Source of the DNA: Phyllobacteriaceae bacterium
GTDB taxonomy: Bacteria > Pseudomonadota > Alphaproteobacteria > Rhizobiales > Ancalomicrobiaceae
Direction of reading: 5' to 3'
Length of the DNA stretch: 17,479 bases
NCBI GenBank assembly: GCA_012517025.1
Contig: JAAYVT010000155.1
Location: 1-17,479, forward strand
The number at the start of each line of letters is the position of its first letter. Position 1 is the stretch's first letter. Below, one piece after another: positions 1 to 7,212 of this stretch. The position numbers and the translations under genes were made by a program. The notes beneath the pieces were generated by a model, which made no database searches, had not been told where the DNA came from, and worked only from the letters and a program-made list of their open reading frames with translations.

Positions 1-2
1 AT

Positions 3-989
3 TCGCGGCTCGACGACGCGATCCGGCCGGTGTTCCTGGATTTCGATGCGGCGCTCGACACCGGCGAGCCGTTCGCCCACATGGTCGCCGACGCGGCGAT
101 GATGGCGGCGCTCGACGCCGGCGCGGCGGCGGCCGGGGTGACGGTGCTGCGGCCGGACCGGGTGGACGACTTCGACGTCGGCGACGCGGCGGTCGAGATC
201 CGGCTCGGCTCGGGTCGCCGGGTGCGGGCGGGGCTGCTCGTCGCCGCCGACGGCGCGCGCTCCAAGCTGCGCGATCTCGCCGGCATCGGCGTGGTGCGGC
301 GGGACTACGGCCAGTCGGGGATCGTCACCACGATCGCGCACGAGCGGCCGCACGAGGGGCGGGCGCTCGAGCACTTCCTGCCCGCCGGCCCGTTCGCCGT
401 GCTGCCGCTGGTCGACGACGCGGAGGGGCGGCATCGCTCCTCGCTGGTGTGGACGGAGAAGACCGCCGTCGCGGAGCGTCTCGTCGGCGGCGACGCCTTC
501 ACCTTCGGCCTGGAGCTGGAGCGACGTCTCGGCCACCGGCTGGGACGGCTCGAGGTGCTCGCCGCGCCGCGGGCGTTTCCGCTCGGTCTGACCCTGGTGC
601 GCGATTGGGTGAAGCCGCGCTTCGCGCTGGTCGGCGACGCCGCCCACGGCATCCATCCGATCGCCGGCCAAGGGCTCAACCTCGGTCTGCGCGACGTCGC
701 GGCGTTGGTCGAAGCGATCGTCGAGGCCCGTCGGCTCGGCCTCGATCCGGGCGGGATCGAGGTGCTCGAGGGCTACCAGCGGCGGCGGCGTTTCGACGCG
801 GTCGAGATGGGGGTGGTGACGGACACGCTCGATCGACTGTTTTCCAACGATCTGCCGCCGCTCAGGCTGTTGCGCGACGTCGGGCTCGGGTTGGTTGAGC
901 GGATGCCGAAGCTGAAGGCGCGGTTCGTCCGCGAGGCGGCCGGGATCGGCGGCGCGGTGCCGCGGGCGATGCGCGGCGAACGACTCTGA
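3..989 (+). CDS. UbiH/UbiF/VisC/COQ6-family FAD-dependent monooxygenase (5' partial)
   Basis: This is the 3' part of a flavoprotein hydroxylase gene; the reading frame is open to the left edge, so the N-terminal FAD-binding GxGxxG segment lies outside. Two family hallmarks are visible. One is the mid-protein DG motif (VAADGARSKLRDLAG). The other is the C-terminal GD motif (FALVGDAAHGIHPIAGQGLNLGLRD), which contacts the FAD ribityl and pyrophosphate. Family members hydroxylate the aromatic ring of ubiquinone precursors using O2 and NAD(P)H, at the inner face of the cytoplasmic membrane. Which ring position this one hydroxylates cannot be read from the fragment, so no gene symbol is given. The GTG near position 30 is internal rather than the true start, because conserved sequence continues upstream in frame. 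The 329 visible codons fit a family length near 400. No clear terminator follows. Confidence 0.9.
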   Translation, partial: SRLDDAIRPVFLDFDAALDTGEPFAHMVADAAMMAALDAGAAAAGVTVLRPDRVDDFDVGDAAVEIRLGSGRRVRAGLLVAADGARSKLRDLAGIGVVRRDYGQSGIVTTIAHERPHEGRALEHFLPAGPFAVLPLVDDAEGRHRSSLVWTEKTAVAERLVGGDAFTFGLELERRLGHRLGRLEVLAAPRAFPLGLTLVRDWVKPRFALVGDAAHGIHPIAGQGLNLGLRDVAALVEAIVEARRLGLDPGGIEVLEGYQRRRRFDAVEMGVVTDTLDRLFSNDLPPLRLLRDVGLGLVERMPKLKARFVREAAGIGGAVPRAMRGERL

Positions 990-1004
990 CCACGCGACGG
1001 CAGG

Positions 1005-1041
1005 TGAACGGAGGGTGAAGACGGCGCTCCGACCCGGTTCA
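1005..1041 (+). promoter_or_regulatory. Candidate operator/promoter element upstream of the first small exported-protein gene (copy 1)
   Basis: TGAAC at 1005, TGAAG at 1016 and the inverted half-site GTTCA at 1037 are spaced 11 and 21 bp apart, which puts all three on one helix face. A second copy with identical spacing starts at 1424 and matches this one at 25 of 37 bases. The 9-mer GGCTTCGGA follows 76 bp after the start here and 74 bp after the start of the other copy. The duplication is seen directly. Binding by a two-component-type regulator is inference. Confidence 0.45.
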
Positions 1042-1100
1042 GGGATGCGGCGCGAAAGTCGAACCCGTTCGCCGGCGAGAGGCTTCGGACGCCCGAGCTC

Positions 1101-1119
1101 GACGAACTTCAGGTTCGTC
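1101..1119 (+). promoter_or_regulatory. Perfect inverted repeat in the leader of the first small exported-protein gene
   Basis: GACGAAC, five bases, then GTTCGTC form a perfect 7-bp dyad ending 12 bp before the GGAGG ribosome-binding site of the gene at 1141. It could be an mRNA hairpin near the ribosome site or a second operator, since GAAC/GTTC is also the half-site of the element at 1005-1041. The function is unknown. Confidence 0.35.
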
Positions 1120-1140
1120 CCCGTGCCTTCGGAGGCCGTC

Positions 1141-1416
1141 ATGTCCACTCTTCTGCGCAATTCGCTTCTCGCGGTGGTCACCGCCGCGTCCCTTCTCGGC
1201 GCCGCCGCCGCGACGCCCGCCGCGGCCCACGACTGGTGGGGTCGGGGCGGCGGTTGGGGCGACGGATATCGTCGCGATTGGCGCGACGAGGACCGCGGCT
1301 GGGGACATCGGCGGGACTGGGGGCGCCCGCATTGCTGGATCGAGACCCGGCGGGTGCGCGAGTTCACGCCGTGGGGGCCGAGGGGTCGTCTCGTCGAGGA
1401 GAGCGTCTGCCGGTGA
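1141..1416 (+). CDS. Small exported Gly/Trp/Arg-rich protein with C-terminal CW-TPWGPR-VCR module
   Basis: This encodes a 91-residue protein of no family I recognise. The ATG at 1141 is chosen because GGAGG (1131-1135) sits five bases before it and a signal peptide starts there: residues 1-29 have a hydrophobic core and an AAA-type cleavage site before HDWW. An upstream in-frame GTG would put a long polar tail ahead of that signal. The mature protein has a low-complexity stretch rich in W, G, R and D (residues 30-63). A 27-residue C-terminal module follows, starting at C65 (CWIETRRVR), passing through TPWGPR and ending VCR, with C65 and C90 25 residues apart. Oxidation of the two cysteines in the periplasm is plausible. 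The next plus-strand gene encodes a paralogue with the same module. The high W and R content suggests binding to a surface, envelope polymer or nucleic acid, which is speculation. Confidence 0.75.
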   Translation: MSTLLRNSLLAVVTAASLLGAAAATPAAAHDWWGRGGGWGDGYRRDWRDEDRGWGHRRDWGRPHCWIETRRVREFTPWGPRGRLVEESVCR

Positions 1417-1756
1417 GGCGAGATGAACCGGTCATGAACGCGGCTTTCGGACCGAGTTCACGCCGTCTGCGCCAATCTCCGGTTCGAGACGTGGCGCGGC
1501 TTCGGAACTGGACGATCCGACCGTCGTTTACTCTCCAGGGTCAAGGCGTGTCGTGCCGGATCGACGGCGGGATACGTTCGTGACACAATTCAACGTCGGC
1601 CGTACGCCGATCGCGCGTGGGGCCGAGCTTCGGGCACCTCTTCTTCGAAGATCGTGGAGGGGAGGGGTCGGCGGTCGAAACGCGGGGGAACCCGCGGTGC
1701 GGCCGAGGGTCGGGTCGAGAACCTTCGACGTCGGCTCGTCGTCTCGGGAGGGACAG
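1417..1756 (+). other. 340-bp gene-free leader between the two small exported-protein genes
   Basis: No convincing gene lies here. The stretch starts with the second copy of the TGAAC/TGAAC/GTTCA element (1424-1460), followed by GGCTTCGGA at 1498-1506. That leaves about 250 bases before the next start codon, much longer than the roughly 50 bases at the matching place before the first paralogue. It contains a 10-bp palindrome TCTTCGAAGA and a 6-bp GC hairpin with a GGAA loop (1681-1696). A long 5' leader or a small RNA could be encoded, but nothing in the sequence proves either. Confidence 0.5.
1424..1460 (+). promoter_or_regulatory. Candidate operator/promoter element (copy 2)
   Basis: TGAAC at 1424, TGAAC at 1435 and inverted GTTCA at 1456 repeat the 11- and 21-bp spacing of the element at 1005-1041. 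It begins eight bases after the stop codon of the first paralogue, so promoter and gene appear to have been duplicated together. Confidence 0.45.
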
Positions 1757-2014
1757 ATGTCGATCTTCAACAAGAAATTCCTCGTCGGGTGCATCGCCGC
1801 GATCATCATGGCCGACGCCGTCGTTCCGGCGATGGCCCAGCCTTGGGGGCCGCCGCCGCCGCCGCGCTACGGTTGGCATCGTCCGCCGCCCGGGCCGGGC
1901 TGGGGCCCGCCGCCGCGCTGGCGCCGTCACTGCTGGATGGAGGAGCGTCGGGTGCGCGTCGACACGCCGTGGGGTCCGCGCTGGCGGATCCGCAACGTCC
2001 GCGTCTGCCGCTGA
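1757..2014 (+). CDS. Small exported Pro/Gly/Trp-rich protein, paralogue of the preceding gene
   Basis: This encodes an 85-residue protein of unrecognised family. The ATG at 1757 follows GGGAGGG (1746-1752) and begins a signal peptide (residues 1-27, cleavage likely after AMA before QPWG). The first part of the mature chain is proline-rich (GPPPPP, RPPPGPGWGPPP). The C-terminal module (from C59, CWMEERRVR, then TPWGPR, ending VCR) matches the upstream paralogue at 17 of 27 positions, with the same 25-residue gap between C59 and C84. The middle segments share no order, only a taste for W, G and R, so the module is under constraint while the linker drifts. The gene ends just before a strong hairpin terminator. 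The function is unknown; an envelope or periplasmic role is inferred from the signal peptide alone. Confidence 0.75.
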   Translation: MSIFNKKFLVGCIAAIIMADAVVPAMAQPWGPPPPPRYGWHRPPPGPGWGPPPRWRRHCWMEERRVRVDTPWGPRWRIRNVRVCR

Positions 2015-2022
2015 CGCGAAAG

Positions 2023-2044
2023 GCGGTCGGCTTCGGCCGACCGC
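2023..2044 (+). terminator. GC-rich hairpin with TTCG loop after the second small exported-protein gene
   Basis: GCGGTCGGC and GCCGACCGC form a perfect 9-bp stem closed by a TTCG tetraloop, starting eight bases after the stop codon. No T-run follows, so it may protect the mRNA 3' end or act together with the larger hairpin at 2063. Confidence 0.5.
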
Positions 2045-2062
2045 GGCTCGATCCTACGACAT

Positions 2063-2104
2063 GAAACGACGTCGGCGCCCCTCGCGGGGCGCCGACGTCG
2101 TTTC
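2063..2104. terminator. Bidirectional intrinsic terminator, 18-bp perfect stem
   Basis: Arms of 18 bases (2063-2080 and 2087-2104) pair perfectly around a 6-base loop. The outer ends are GAAA and TTTC, which gives a short U-rich tail in both directions. It lies between the convergent genes ending at 2014 (+) and 2162 (-), as expected for a shared terminator. The arm contains GGCGCCGACGTCG, which also occurs in the palindrome before luxI. Confidence 0.8.
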
Positions 2105-2161
2105 GAGAGGTGTCTCGGTCTCGAAGCCGTCTGCGAGGGTGCGGACGGCGGGGCGTTCGGC

Positions 2162-2611
2162 TCACTGCCGGACCATCGGCACGACGTGCAGGGTAGCCGG
2201 CTCGGTGCCGGCGAGGCGCTCGGGCAGCGAGGAACGCCGACCGTCCTCCTCGACGATCCAGCGCACCCGGCTCCAGGCGCTGCGGCGTCCTTCGTCGGCG
2301 ATCGCCGCCAGAAGTTCGCGGCCGCCGCCCCGGCCGCGAAACTCGGGGCGGACGAACACCGCCTCCAAGAGGCCGGTTTCGAGGCCGGTCAGGCAGTCGG
2401 TCAGCTCGTGCACCACGGCGTAACCGATCAGATTTCCGTCGAGGCGGGCGCCGAACAGGCGAATGCGCGGATCGGCGAGCAGTTTTTCGGCCCAATAACG
2501 GTCGGGACGCGGCGGAGAACCGCCGCGGCGTTCCTGGACGTGTTCGGCCAGGAGACGGGCGAGGTCGGCGGCATGGCACGACCCGAGACGGACGACGTCG
2601 ACGCTGGTCAT
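2162..2611 (-). CDS. GNAT-family N-acetyltransferase
   Basis: This encodes a 149-residue protein with a GNAT fold signature. The hallmark is motif A, AVFVRPEFRGRGGGRELLAAI, in which RGRGGG is the Q/RxxGxG/A pyrophosphate-binding loop for acetyl-CoA. Before it comes the typical strand segment LFGARLDGNLIGYAVVHEL. The ATG at 2611 is preferred over one ten codons upstream because GGAGGG lies six bases before it on the minus strand. The acceptor substrate cannot be told; members acetylate small amines, antibiotics, ribosomal proteins or peptidoglycan precursors. It lies 118 bp downstream of ccmG on the same strand and may be read through from the ccm operon, but no functional link to heme export is known for the family. 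Confidence 0.85.
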   Translation of the reverse strand: MTSVDVVRLGSCHAADLARLLAEHVQERRGGSPPRPDRYWAEKLLADPRIRLFGARLDGNLIGYAVVHELTDCLTGLETGLLEAVFVRPEFRGRGGGRELLAAIADEGRRSAWSRVRWIVEEDGRRSSLPERLAGTEPATLHVVPMVRQ

Positions 2612-2729
2612 CCGAGTCCCTCCGCGAAAAGAGGTAGGCACACGGCAACTTTGACGCAGCCGGAGCCGTCGCGCAAGCGATTCGAAAGACGCGGCTTTTC
2701 GATCCGGGGCGGGGATCGTCGACCGGGGC

Positions 2730-3356
2730 TCACTTGCCTACGGCGGCCAGCGCCTCGTCGATCTTCGGACCGAGCACCGCCTTGGTCGCGCCCTCCGACA
2801 AGGGCCCGATGAACTTGTAGGCGATCACCCCGTCGGGACGCACGACGTAGGTCTCCGGCACGCCGTAGACGCCCCAGTCGATGCCGACGCGACCGGACAG
2901 ATCGAGGCCGGTGGCGACGTAGGGGTTGCCCATGTCGCGCAGCCAGCCCGCGGCGTTCTGCGGCTCGTCCTTGTAGGCGATGCCGACCAGGCGGACGCGC
3001 GGATTGGTCTTCAACGCCTTCAGGGTCTCGTGCTCGACCCGGCACTCGACGCACCAGGAGGCCCAGAAGTTGACGATCGTCACCTTGCCTGGGCCGGGCG
3101 CCTTCAGATCGGCGGAGGAGAGGCCGGGCATCGCCGAGCCGTCGGCGAGCGGCACCGGCACCGGCTTCAAGTCGAAGGTCGGGGCGGGCTTGCCGAGCAG
3201 CACCGAGGGCAGGGTGCTCGGGTCGCCGCCGGTCTCGAGCTTCCACAGGAAGAACGCGGCGAGGGCGGCGAAGAGCATCAGCGGCAACAGGGTGACGAGG
3301 CGGGAGCGCGGCTGCGGGCGCTCGGCGTCGTCGGGGAGCGTGTCGAAATCGGTCAA
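2730..3356 (-). CDS. ccmG: CcmG/DsbE thiol:disulfide interchange protein, cytochrome c maturation
   Basis: This encodes a 208-residue membrane-anchored thioredoxin-like protein that keeps apocytochrome c cysteines reduced for heme attachment in the periplasm. An uncleaved signal anchor spans about residues 20-39. The active site is NFWASWCVECR (C102, C105), followed by the family's GVYGVPETYVV segment with the cis-proline loop near residue 160. The start is a TTG at 3354-3356 that overlaps the ccmD stop codon (TTGA). It is supported by a GGAGAG ribosome site seven bases upstream, and starting later would cut into the membrane anchor. The start overlap implies translational coupling to ccmD. 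Length and context fit the family well; the active-site dipeptide is VE rather than the more common VP or PT. Confidence 0.93.
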   Translation of the reverse strand: MTDFDTLPDDAERPQPRSRLVTLLPLMLFAALAAFFLWKLETGGDPSTLPSVLLGKPAPTFDLKPVPVPLADGSAMPGLSSADLKAPGPGKVTIVNFWASWCVECRVEHETLKALKTNPRVRLVGIAYKDEPQNAAGWLRDMGNPYVATGLDLSGRVGIDWGVYGVPETYVVRPDGVIAYKFIGPLSEGATKAVLGPKIDEALAAVGK

Positions 3357-3544
3357 CGGCTCTCTCCGGCGGGTTGGGCGGCGTGCGGCTGCGAGCGGCG
3401 ATGGACGCCGCGCGCCTCGAGGTCGGCGAGCCGTCGGCGTTGGGCGCGTCCGTCGGCGATCACCCAGACGACGAGAGCCGCCACCACCGCGAGGGCGAGG
3501 CCGTAGGAGGCGAGGATGAAGCCGGCGTGGTTTCCGAGGTCCAT
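3353..3544 (-). CDS. ccmD: Heme exporter protein CcmD
   Basis: This encodes a 63-residue single-span membrane protein of the CcmABCD heme-handling complex, where CcmD helps release holo-CcmE. The sequence has the family pattern: a short N-terminus (MDLGNHAGFILASYG), one helix (LALAVVAALVVWVIADG), and a basic cytoplasmic tail (RAQRRRLADLEARG). The GAGGAG ribosome site overlaps the ccmC stop codon, the gap to ccmC is 13 bp, and the stop overlaps the ccmG start. All three point to one translationally coupled unit. Confidence 0.9.
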   Translation of the reverse strand: MDLGNHAGFILASYGLALAVVAALVVWVIADGRAQRRRLADLEARGVHRRSQPHAAQPAGESR

Positions 3545-3557
3545 GATCGCTTTCTCC

Positions 3558-4289
3558 TCATTCCGCTCCGGCCGCTTCGATCATCCGCATGGTGCGGATG
3601 CGGCGGCGCAGGATCTCGTTGCGCATCGCCATCAGATGCAGCAGCACGAACAACAGCGAGAAGGCGATCGCCATGATCAGGAGCGGCACCAGCATCGAGG
3701 CGTCGATGGTCGAACCGCCCATGCGGAACACCGAGGCGGGTTGATGCAGGGTGTTCCACCAATCGACCGAGAACTTGATGACGGGGATGTTGACGATCCC
3801 GACCAGCACCAACACGGCGGCGGCCTTGGCGGCGCGGGCGGGCTCCTCGATCGTCTCCTGCAGGGCGATCAGGCCGAGATACATGATGAACAGCACCAGC
3901 ACCGAGGTCAGGCGGGCGTCCCACACCCACCAAGTGCCCCACATCGGCTTGCCCCACAGCGACCCGGTGGCCAGCGCCAGGAAGGTGAAGGCGGCGCCGA
4001 TCGGGGCGGCGCACTTCACCGACACGTCGGCGAGCGGATGGCGCCACACCAGCGTGCCGAGGGCGGAGGCCGACATCAGCATCCAGCAGAACATCGACAG
4101 CCACGCGAAGGGCACGTGGATGTACATGATCTTCACCGTCTCGCCCTGCTGATAATCGGCGGGCGCGCGGAAGAAGACGAGCCACAGCCCGACGGCGAAG
4201 GGCGCCACCGTCACCACCGTCAGTCCCGGCAGGATCTTGGCGACCAGACCCAGGAAGCGGGTCGGGTTGGCGTAGTCGATCAGACGCAT
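3558..4289 (-). CDS. ccmC: Heme exporter/heme-delivery protein CcmC
   Basis: This encodes a 243-residue six-helix membrane protein that presents heme to CcmE on the periplasmic side. The tryptophan-rich heme-handling motif is WGTWWVWDARLTS (WWVWD at about residues 120-124). The two histidines known in the family as axial heme ligands are visible as H58 (MYIHVPFAW) and H182 (WWNTLHQPAS). Length and motif order match the family fully. It starts 267 bp after the end of ccmB rather than overlapping it as is common, and a promoter-like sequence lies in that gap. The ribosome site before this ATG is weak (GAGA). Confidence 0.95.
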   Translation of the reverse strand: MRLIDYANPTRFLGLVAKILPGLTVVTVAPFAVGLWLVFFRAPADYQQGETVKIMYIHVPFAWLSMFCWMLMSASALGTLVWRHPLADVSVKCAAPIGAAFTFLALATGSLWGKPMWGTWWVWDARLTSVLVLFIMYLGLIALQETIEEPARAAKAAAVLVLVGIVNIPVIKFSVDWWNTLHQPASVFRMGGSTIDASMLVPLLIMAIAFSLLFVLLHLMAMRNEILRRRIRTMRMIEAAGAE

Positions 4290-4490
4290 CGTCTCGTCCC
4301 GATGATGGGCCTCCGCGTCGGGCGCGGAAGGCTCGCGGCCGCGGCACCCCTCGTGACGCGGTCGGCGGTCGTCTCGGACCGTTTCTAGTGCGCGAGACCG
4401 CCGGCATCAATGCGGCGTCGCGCGTCGCTCCGCCTTGCGCGGGATCAAGTCGCCGCGAGCGGCCGTCGGATCGGCGCGCCCCGCCGCCGG
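4290..4490. other. Gene-free stretch between ccmC and the ccmB-tail repeats
   Basis: About 200 bases with no credible ORF. It contains the promoter candidate for ccmCDG (4382-4410, minus strand), and the rest would be an 86-base leader plus a GC-rich spacer. Confidence 0.5.
4382..4410 (-). promoter_or_regulatory. Candidate sigma70-type promoter for ccmCDG
   Basis: On the minus strand, TTGATG (4405-4410) and TAGAAA (4382-4387) are separated by exactly 17 bases. Transcription would start near 4375, giving a leader of about 86 nt before the ccmC ATG. It would let ccmCDG be expressed apart from ccmAB. This rests on sequence match only. Confidence 0.4.
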
Positions 4491-4589
4491 TCATTCTCCG
4501 GAGTGGCGCAGCGCCGATGCCCGTCATTCCCCCGAATGGCGCAGCGCGGCTGCGATTCATTCTCCCGAGTGGCGCAGCGCGGCTGCGCC
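4491..4589 (-). repeat. Three tandem 33-bp copies of the ccmB 3' end
   Basis: Units 4491-4523, 4524-4556 and 4557-4589 each have 33 bases with no gap. The last is the real ccmB end, GAAALRHSGE plus TGA on the minus strand. The two downstream copies read IAAALRHSGE-stop and RASALRHSGE-stop in the same frame. Within the shared ALRHSGE-stop core every base difference is at a third codon position and silent. Other differences fall in the first three codons. Confidence 0.9.
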
Positions 4590-5221
4590 GGCGACCGGCC
4601 CGAGCACCATGGCGAACAGGCCGAGGGCGGCGAGGATGGCGAAGGGGGTGGTGAACGGCATGCCGCCGTAGAGCACGGCGGTGGCCGAGGAGACGCCGAA
4701 GATCATCACCGGCACGGTCAGCGGCAACACCAGAATGGCGAGCAACAGGCCGCCGCGCCGCAGCGTCACCGTCAGCGCCGCGCCGATGGCGCCGGTGAAG
4801 GTGAGGGCGGGGGTGCCGACCAACAGAGTCAGCGTGGTGGCGCCGATGGCGATCGGCTCCATGTTCATGAAGACGGCGAGCAGCGGCGACACGATCACCA
4901 GCGGCAAGCCGGTCGCCGCCCAATGCGCCAGACACTTCACCAACACCACGAGTTCGAGCGGGGTCTCGCCCATCAGGATCAGGTCGAGACCGCCGTCGTC
5001 GCGATCGACCTGGAACAGGCGATCGAGCGACAACAGCGTGGCGAGCAGGGCGCCGATCCACAGGATCGCCGGGCCGATGCGGGAGAGCAGGTTGAGGTCG
5101 GGGCCGACGCCGAAGGGGACGACGGTGACGACGATCAGGAAGAACAGCGCGCCCATCGGGGCACCGCCGCCGAGGCGCACGGCGATCCGCCATTCGCGGG
5201 CGAAGAGGGCGAGGAGCGGGC

Positions 5222-5225
<4 letters not shown>
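4557..5225 (-). CDS. ccmB: Heme exporter membrane subunit CcmB
   Basis: This encodes a 222-residue integral membrane subunit that pairs with the ATPase CcmA to drive release of heme-loaded CcmE. Family landmarks are visible: the N-terminal REWRIAVR amphipathic start, VVPFGVGPDLNLLSRIGPAILWIGALLATLL, the cytoplasmic DRLFQVDRDDGGLDLILMGETPLELVVLVKCLAHW, and about six hydrophobic segments. The ATG at 5225 overlaps the ccmA stop (ATGA), showing translational coupling. The length is normal for the family, so the first TGA at 4557-4559 is the natural end even though two more in-frame copies of the last codons follow it. Confidence 0.95.
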
Positions 5226-5857
<632 letters not shown>

Positions 5858-6057
5858 GGACGTCGCGCTCCTCGCCGCACGTCGGTCTCGAGCGCGCGGT
5901 CGGCCCTTCTCTAGGCGATCGCTCGGGAGCCGGCAACCGGGCGCCGGTCCGGCCTCGCGACGAGCTCGCGTCGTCTCACCCCGAATTGAGTGGAGGCGAT
6001 CGCCGTCGCTCCTTATGTTGCGCGAACCACGGACACCGATCGAGTGAGAGCGGACGA
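5858..6057. promoter_or_regulatory. Divergent intergenic region between ccmA and the DUF1223 gene
   Basis: About 200 bases must hold the promoters for ccmAB (minus) and the DUF1223 gene (plus). I see TTGAGT at 5986 and TATGTT at 6014 on the plus strand, but they are 22 bases apart, too far for a standard promoter. No operator was identified. Confidence 0.35.
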
Positions 6058-6822
6058 TTGGCGAGACGGGACACCCTTCTTCTGTGCACGGCCTGCGGGC
6101 TGATCTTCGGCACGTCGACGGCCGGTGCGGATCCGTCGTCGACCAGCCGGCCGACGGCGGTGGTGGAGCTGTTCACCAGCCAGGGCTGCGCCAACTGCCC
6201 GCCGGCCGACGCCCTGCTGACCGAGCTGACGCGGCGCGGCGATCTCGTCACGCTGACCTTCCCGGTCGACTACTGGGATTATCTCGGCTGGAAGGACACC
6301 GCCGCCAAGCCGGAGTTCACCGCGCGCCAGAAGGCCTACGCGGCGCGGCGCGGCGATCACGACGTCTACACCCCGCAGGTGGTGGTCGACGGCGAGACCC
6401 GGCTGGTCGGGTCGGATCGCGACGGCATCCATCGCGAGATCGAGCGCGGCGAGGGCGACGGCACGCTCGGCGTGGCGGTCGATCTCGACGCCGGCGGCGA
6501 CGGGCTGCGGGTCCGGTTGCCCGAGGCGGCGACGCCCGGCGGCCCGGTCCATGCGACGGTCTGGCTGGTGCGCTTCGAGGAGAGTCGCACCGTGACCATC
6601 GGGCGGGGCGAGAACACCGGCCGTACCCTCACCTATTCGCATCTGGTGCGTTCGCTGCAGCCGATCGGGATGTGGAAGGGCAAGGCGGTGACCATCGAAC
6701 TGCCGCGTCAGGAAGGTCCGACGCCCGGCGACGTCGGCTGCGCGGTGTTGGTGCAGTCGGACAAGGACGGCCTGCCCGGGCGGATCCTCGGGGCGCGGCT
6801 GTGCACGCCGGCGAAGATCTGA
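6058..6822 (+). CDS. Exported DUF1223 thioredoxin-fold-like protein
   Basis: This encodes a 254-residue protein of the DUF1223 family, predicted secreted with a thioredoxin-like fold. After the signal peptide (residues 1-24, cleavage at TAGA before DPSS) come VVELFTSQGCANCPPADALL (C44-A-N-C47), FPVDYWDYLGWKDTAAKPEFTARQKAYA and YTPQVVVDG, which are the family's conserved blocks. The CxxC in GCANCPPAD sits where a thioredoxin active site would be. The family has no firmly known reaction; a periplasmic redox or metal role is inference. The start is a TTG, the only in-frame start codon placed directly before the signal sequence; the ribosome site is poor. Its position next to the ccm cluster fits envelope thiol chemistry but does not prove a link. 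Confidence 0.88.
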   Translation: MARRDTLLLCTACGLIFGTSTAGADPSSTSRPTAVVELFTSQGCANCPPADALLTELTRRGDLVTLTFPVDYWDYLGWKDTAAKPEFTARQKAYAARRGDHDVYTPQVVVDGETRLVGSDRDGIHREIERGEGDGTLGVAVDLDAGGDGLRVRLPEAATPGGPVHATVWLVRFEESRTVTIGRGENTGRTLTYSHLVRSLQPIGMWKGKAVTIELPRQEGPTPGDVGCAVLVQSDKDGLPGRILGARLCTPAKI

Positions 6823-6837
6823 GCGCCGATCCCTCTT

Positions 6838-7212
6838 TCAGAATTCGACGAGGCGCGGCTTCTTCTCCAGCACGGCGAGGACGCGGACGAGGTCGGAGCC
6901 GCGTTTGAGGATGCGCCCGGCGGTGTCGCTGACCGAATAGGCGCCCTGTCGGGCGGCGTTCCTCGGGGTCTTCTCGATGCGGTGGAGCGGCGCCTCGCTG
7001 GTGCGGCGGAAGACCGAAAAGATCGCCCGATCGGCGAGGTGATCGATGGCGTAGTCGCGCCATTCGCCCGCCGCCACCATCCGCCCGTAGACGTCGAGGA
7101 TCGCGGTCAGCTCGCGGCGATCGAAGGTCACTTCGCGGGCGGGGCGGGGAAAGGCGACGACCGAGGCGGCCGTCTCCGGGAGGCCTCCGAAACCGTCGCG
7201 TCCGTTCTCCAT
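6838..7212 (-). CDS. DUF2794 family protein
   Basis: This encodes a 124-residue cytoplasmic protein of the DUF2794 family, known mainly from alphaproteobacteria and of unknown function. The family core is clear: VAFPRPAREVTFDRRELTAILDVYGRMVAAGEWRDYAIDHLADRAIFSVFRRTSEAPLHRIEKTP, ending KKPRLVEF. The ATG at 7212 is chosen over a frame open about 66 codons further up, because GAGGAGA lies four bases before it and the upstream extension is arginine-rich nonsense that runs into the bglX promoter region. It converges with the DUF1223 gene with only 15 bp between stops and no hairpin. Confidence 0.88.
   Translation of the reverse strand: MENGRDGFGGLPETAASVVAFPRPAREVTFDRRELTAILDVYGRMVAAGEWRDYAIDHLADRAIFSVFRRTSEAPLHRIEKTPRNAARQGAYSVSDTAGRILKRGSDLVRVLAVLEKKPRLVEF

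Noticed and set aside
2700..2718. CGATCC-N7-GGATCG hairpin downstream of ccmG as a terminator
   Set aside because: It is only six base pairs, and on the minus strand it is followed by an A-run rather than a T-run, so it does not look like an intrinsic terminator.
4491..4559. Programmed stop-codon read-through of ccmB
   Set aside because: CcmB already has a normal family length at its first TGA and no read-through signal is recognisable. The repeat is kept as an observation, not a read-through claim.
6044..6046. GTG as the start of the DUF1223 protein
   Set aside because: It is out of frame with the conserved protein; the in-frame TTG at 6058 directly precedes the signal peptide.
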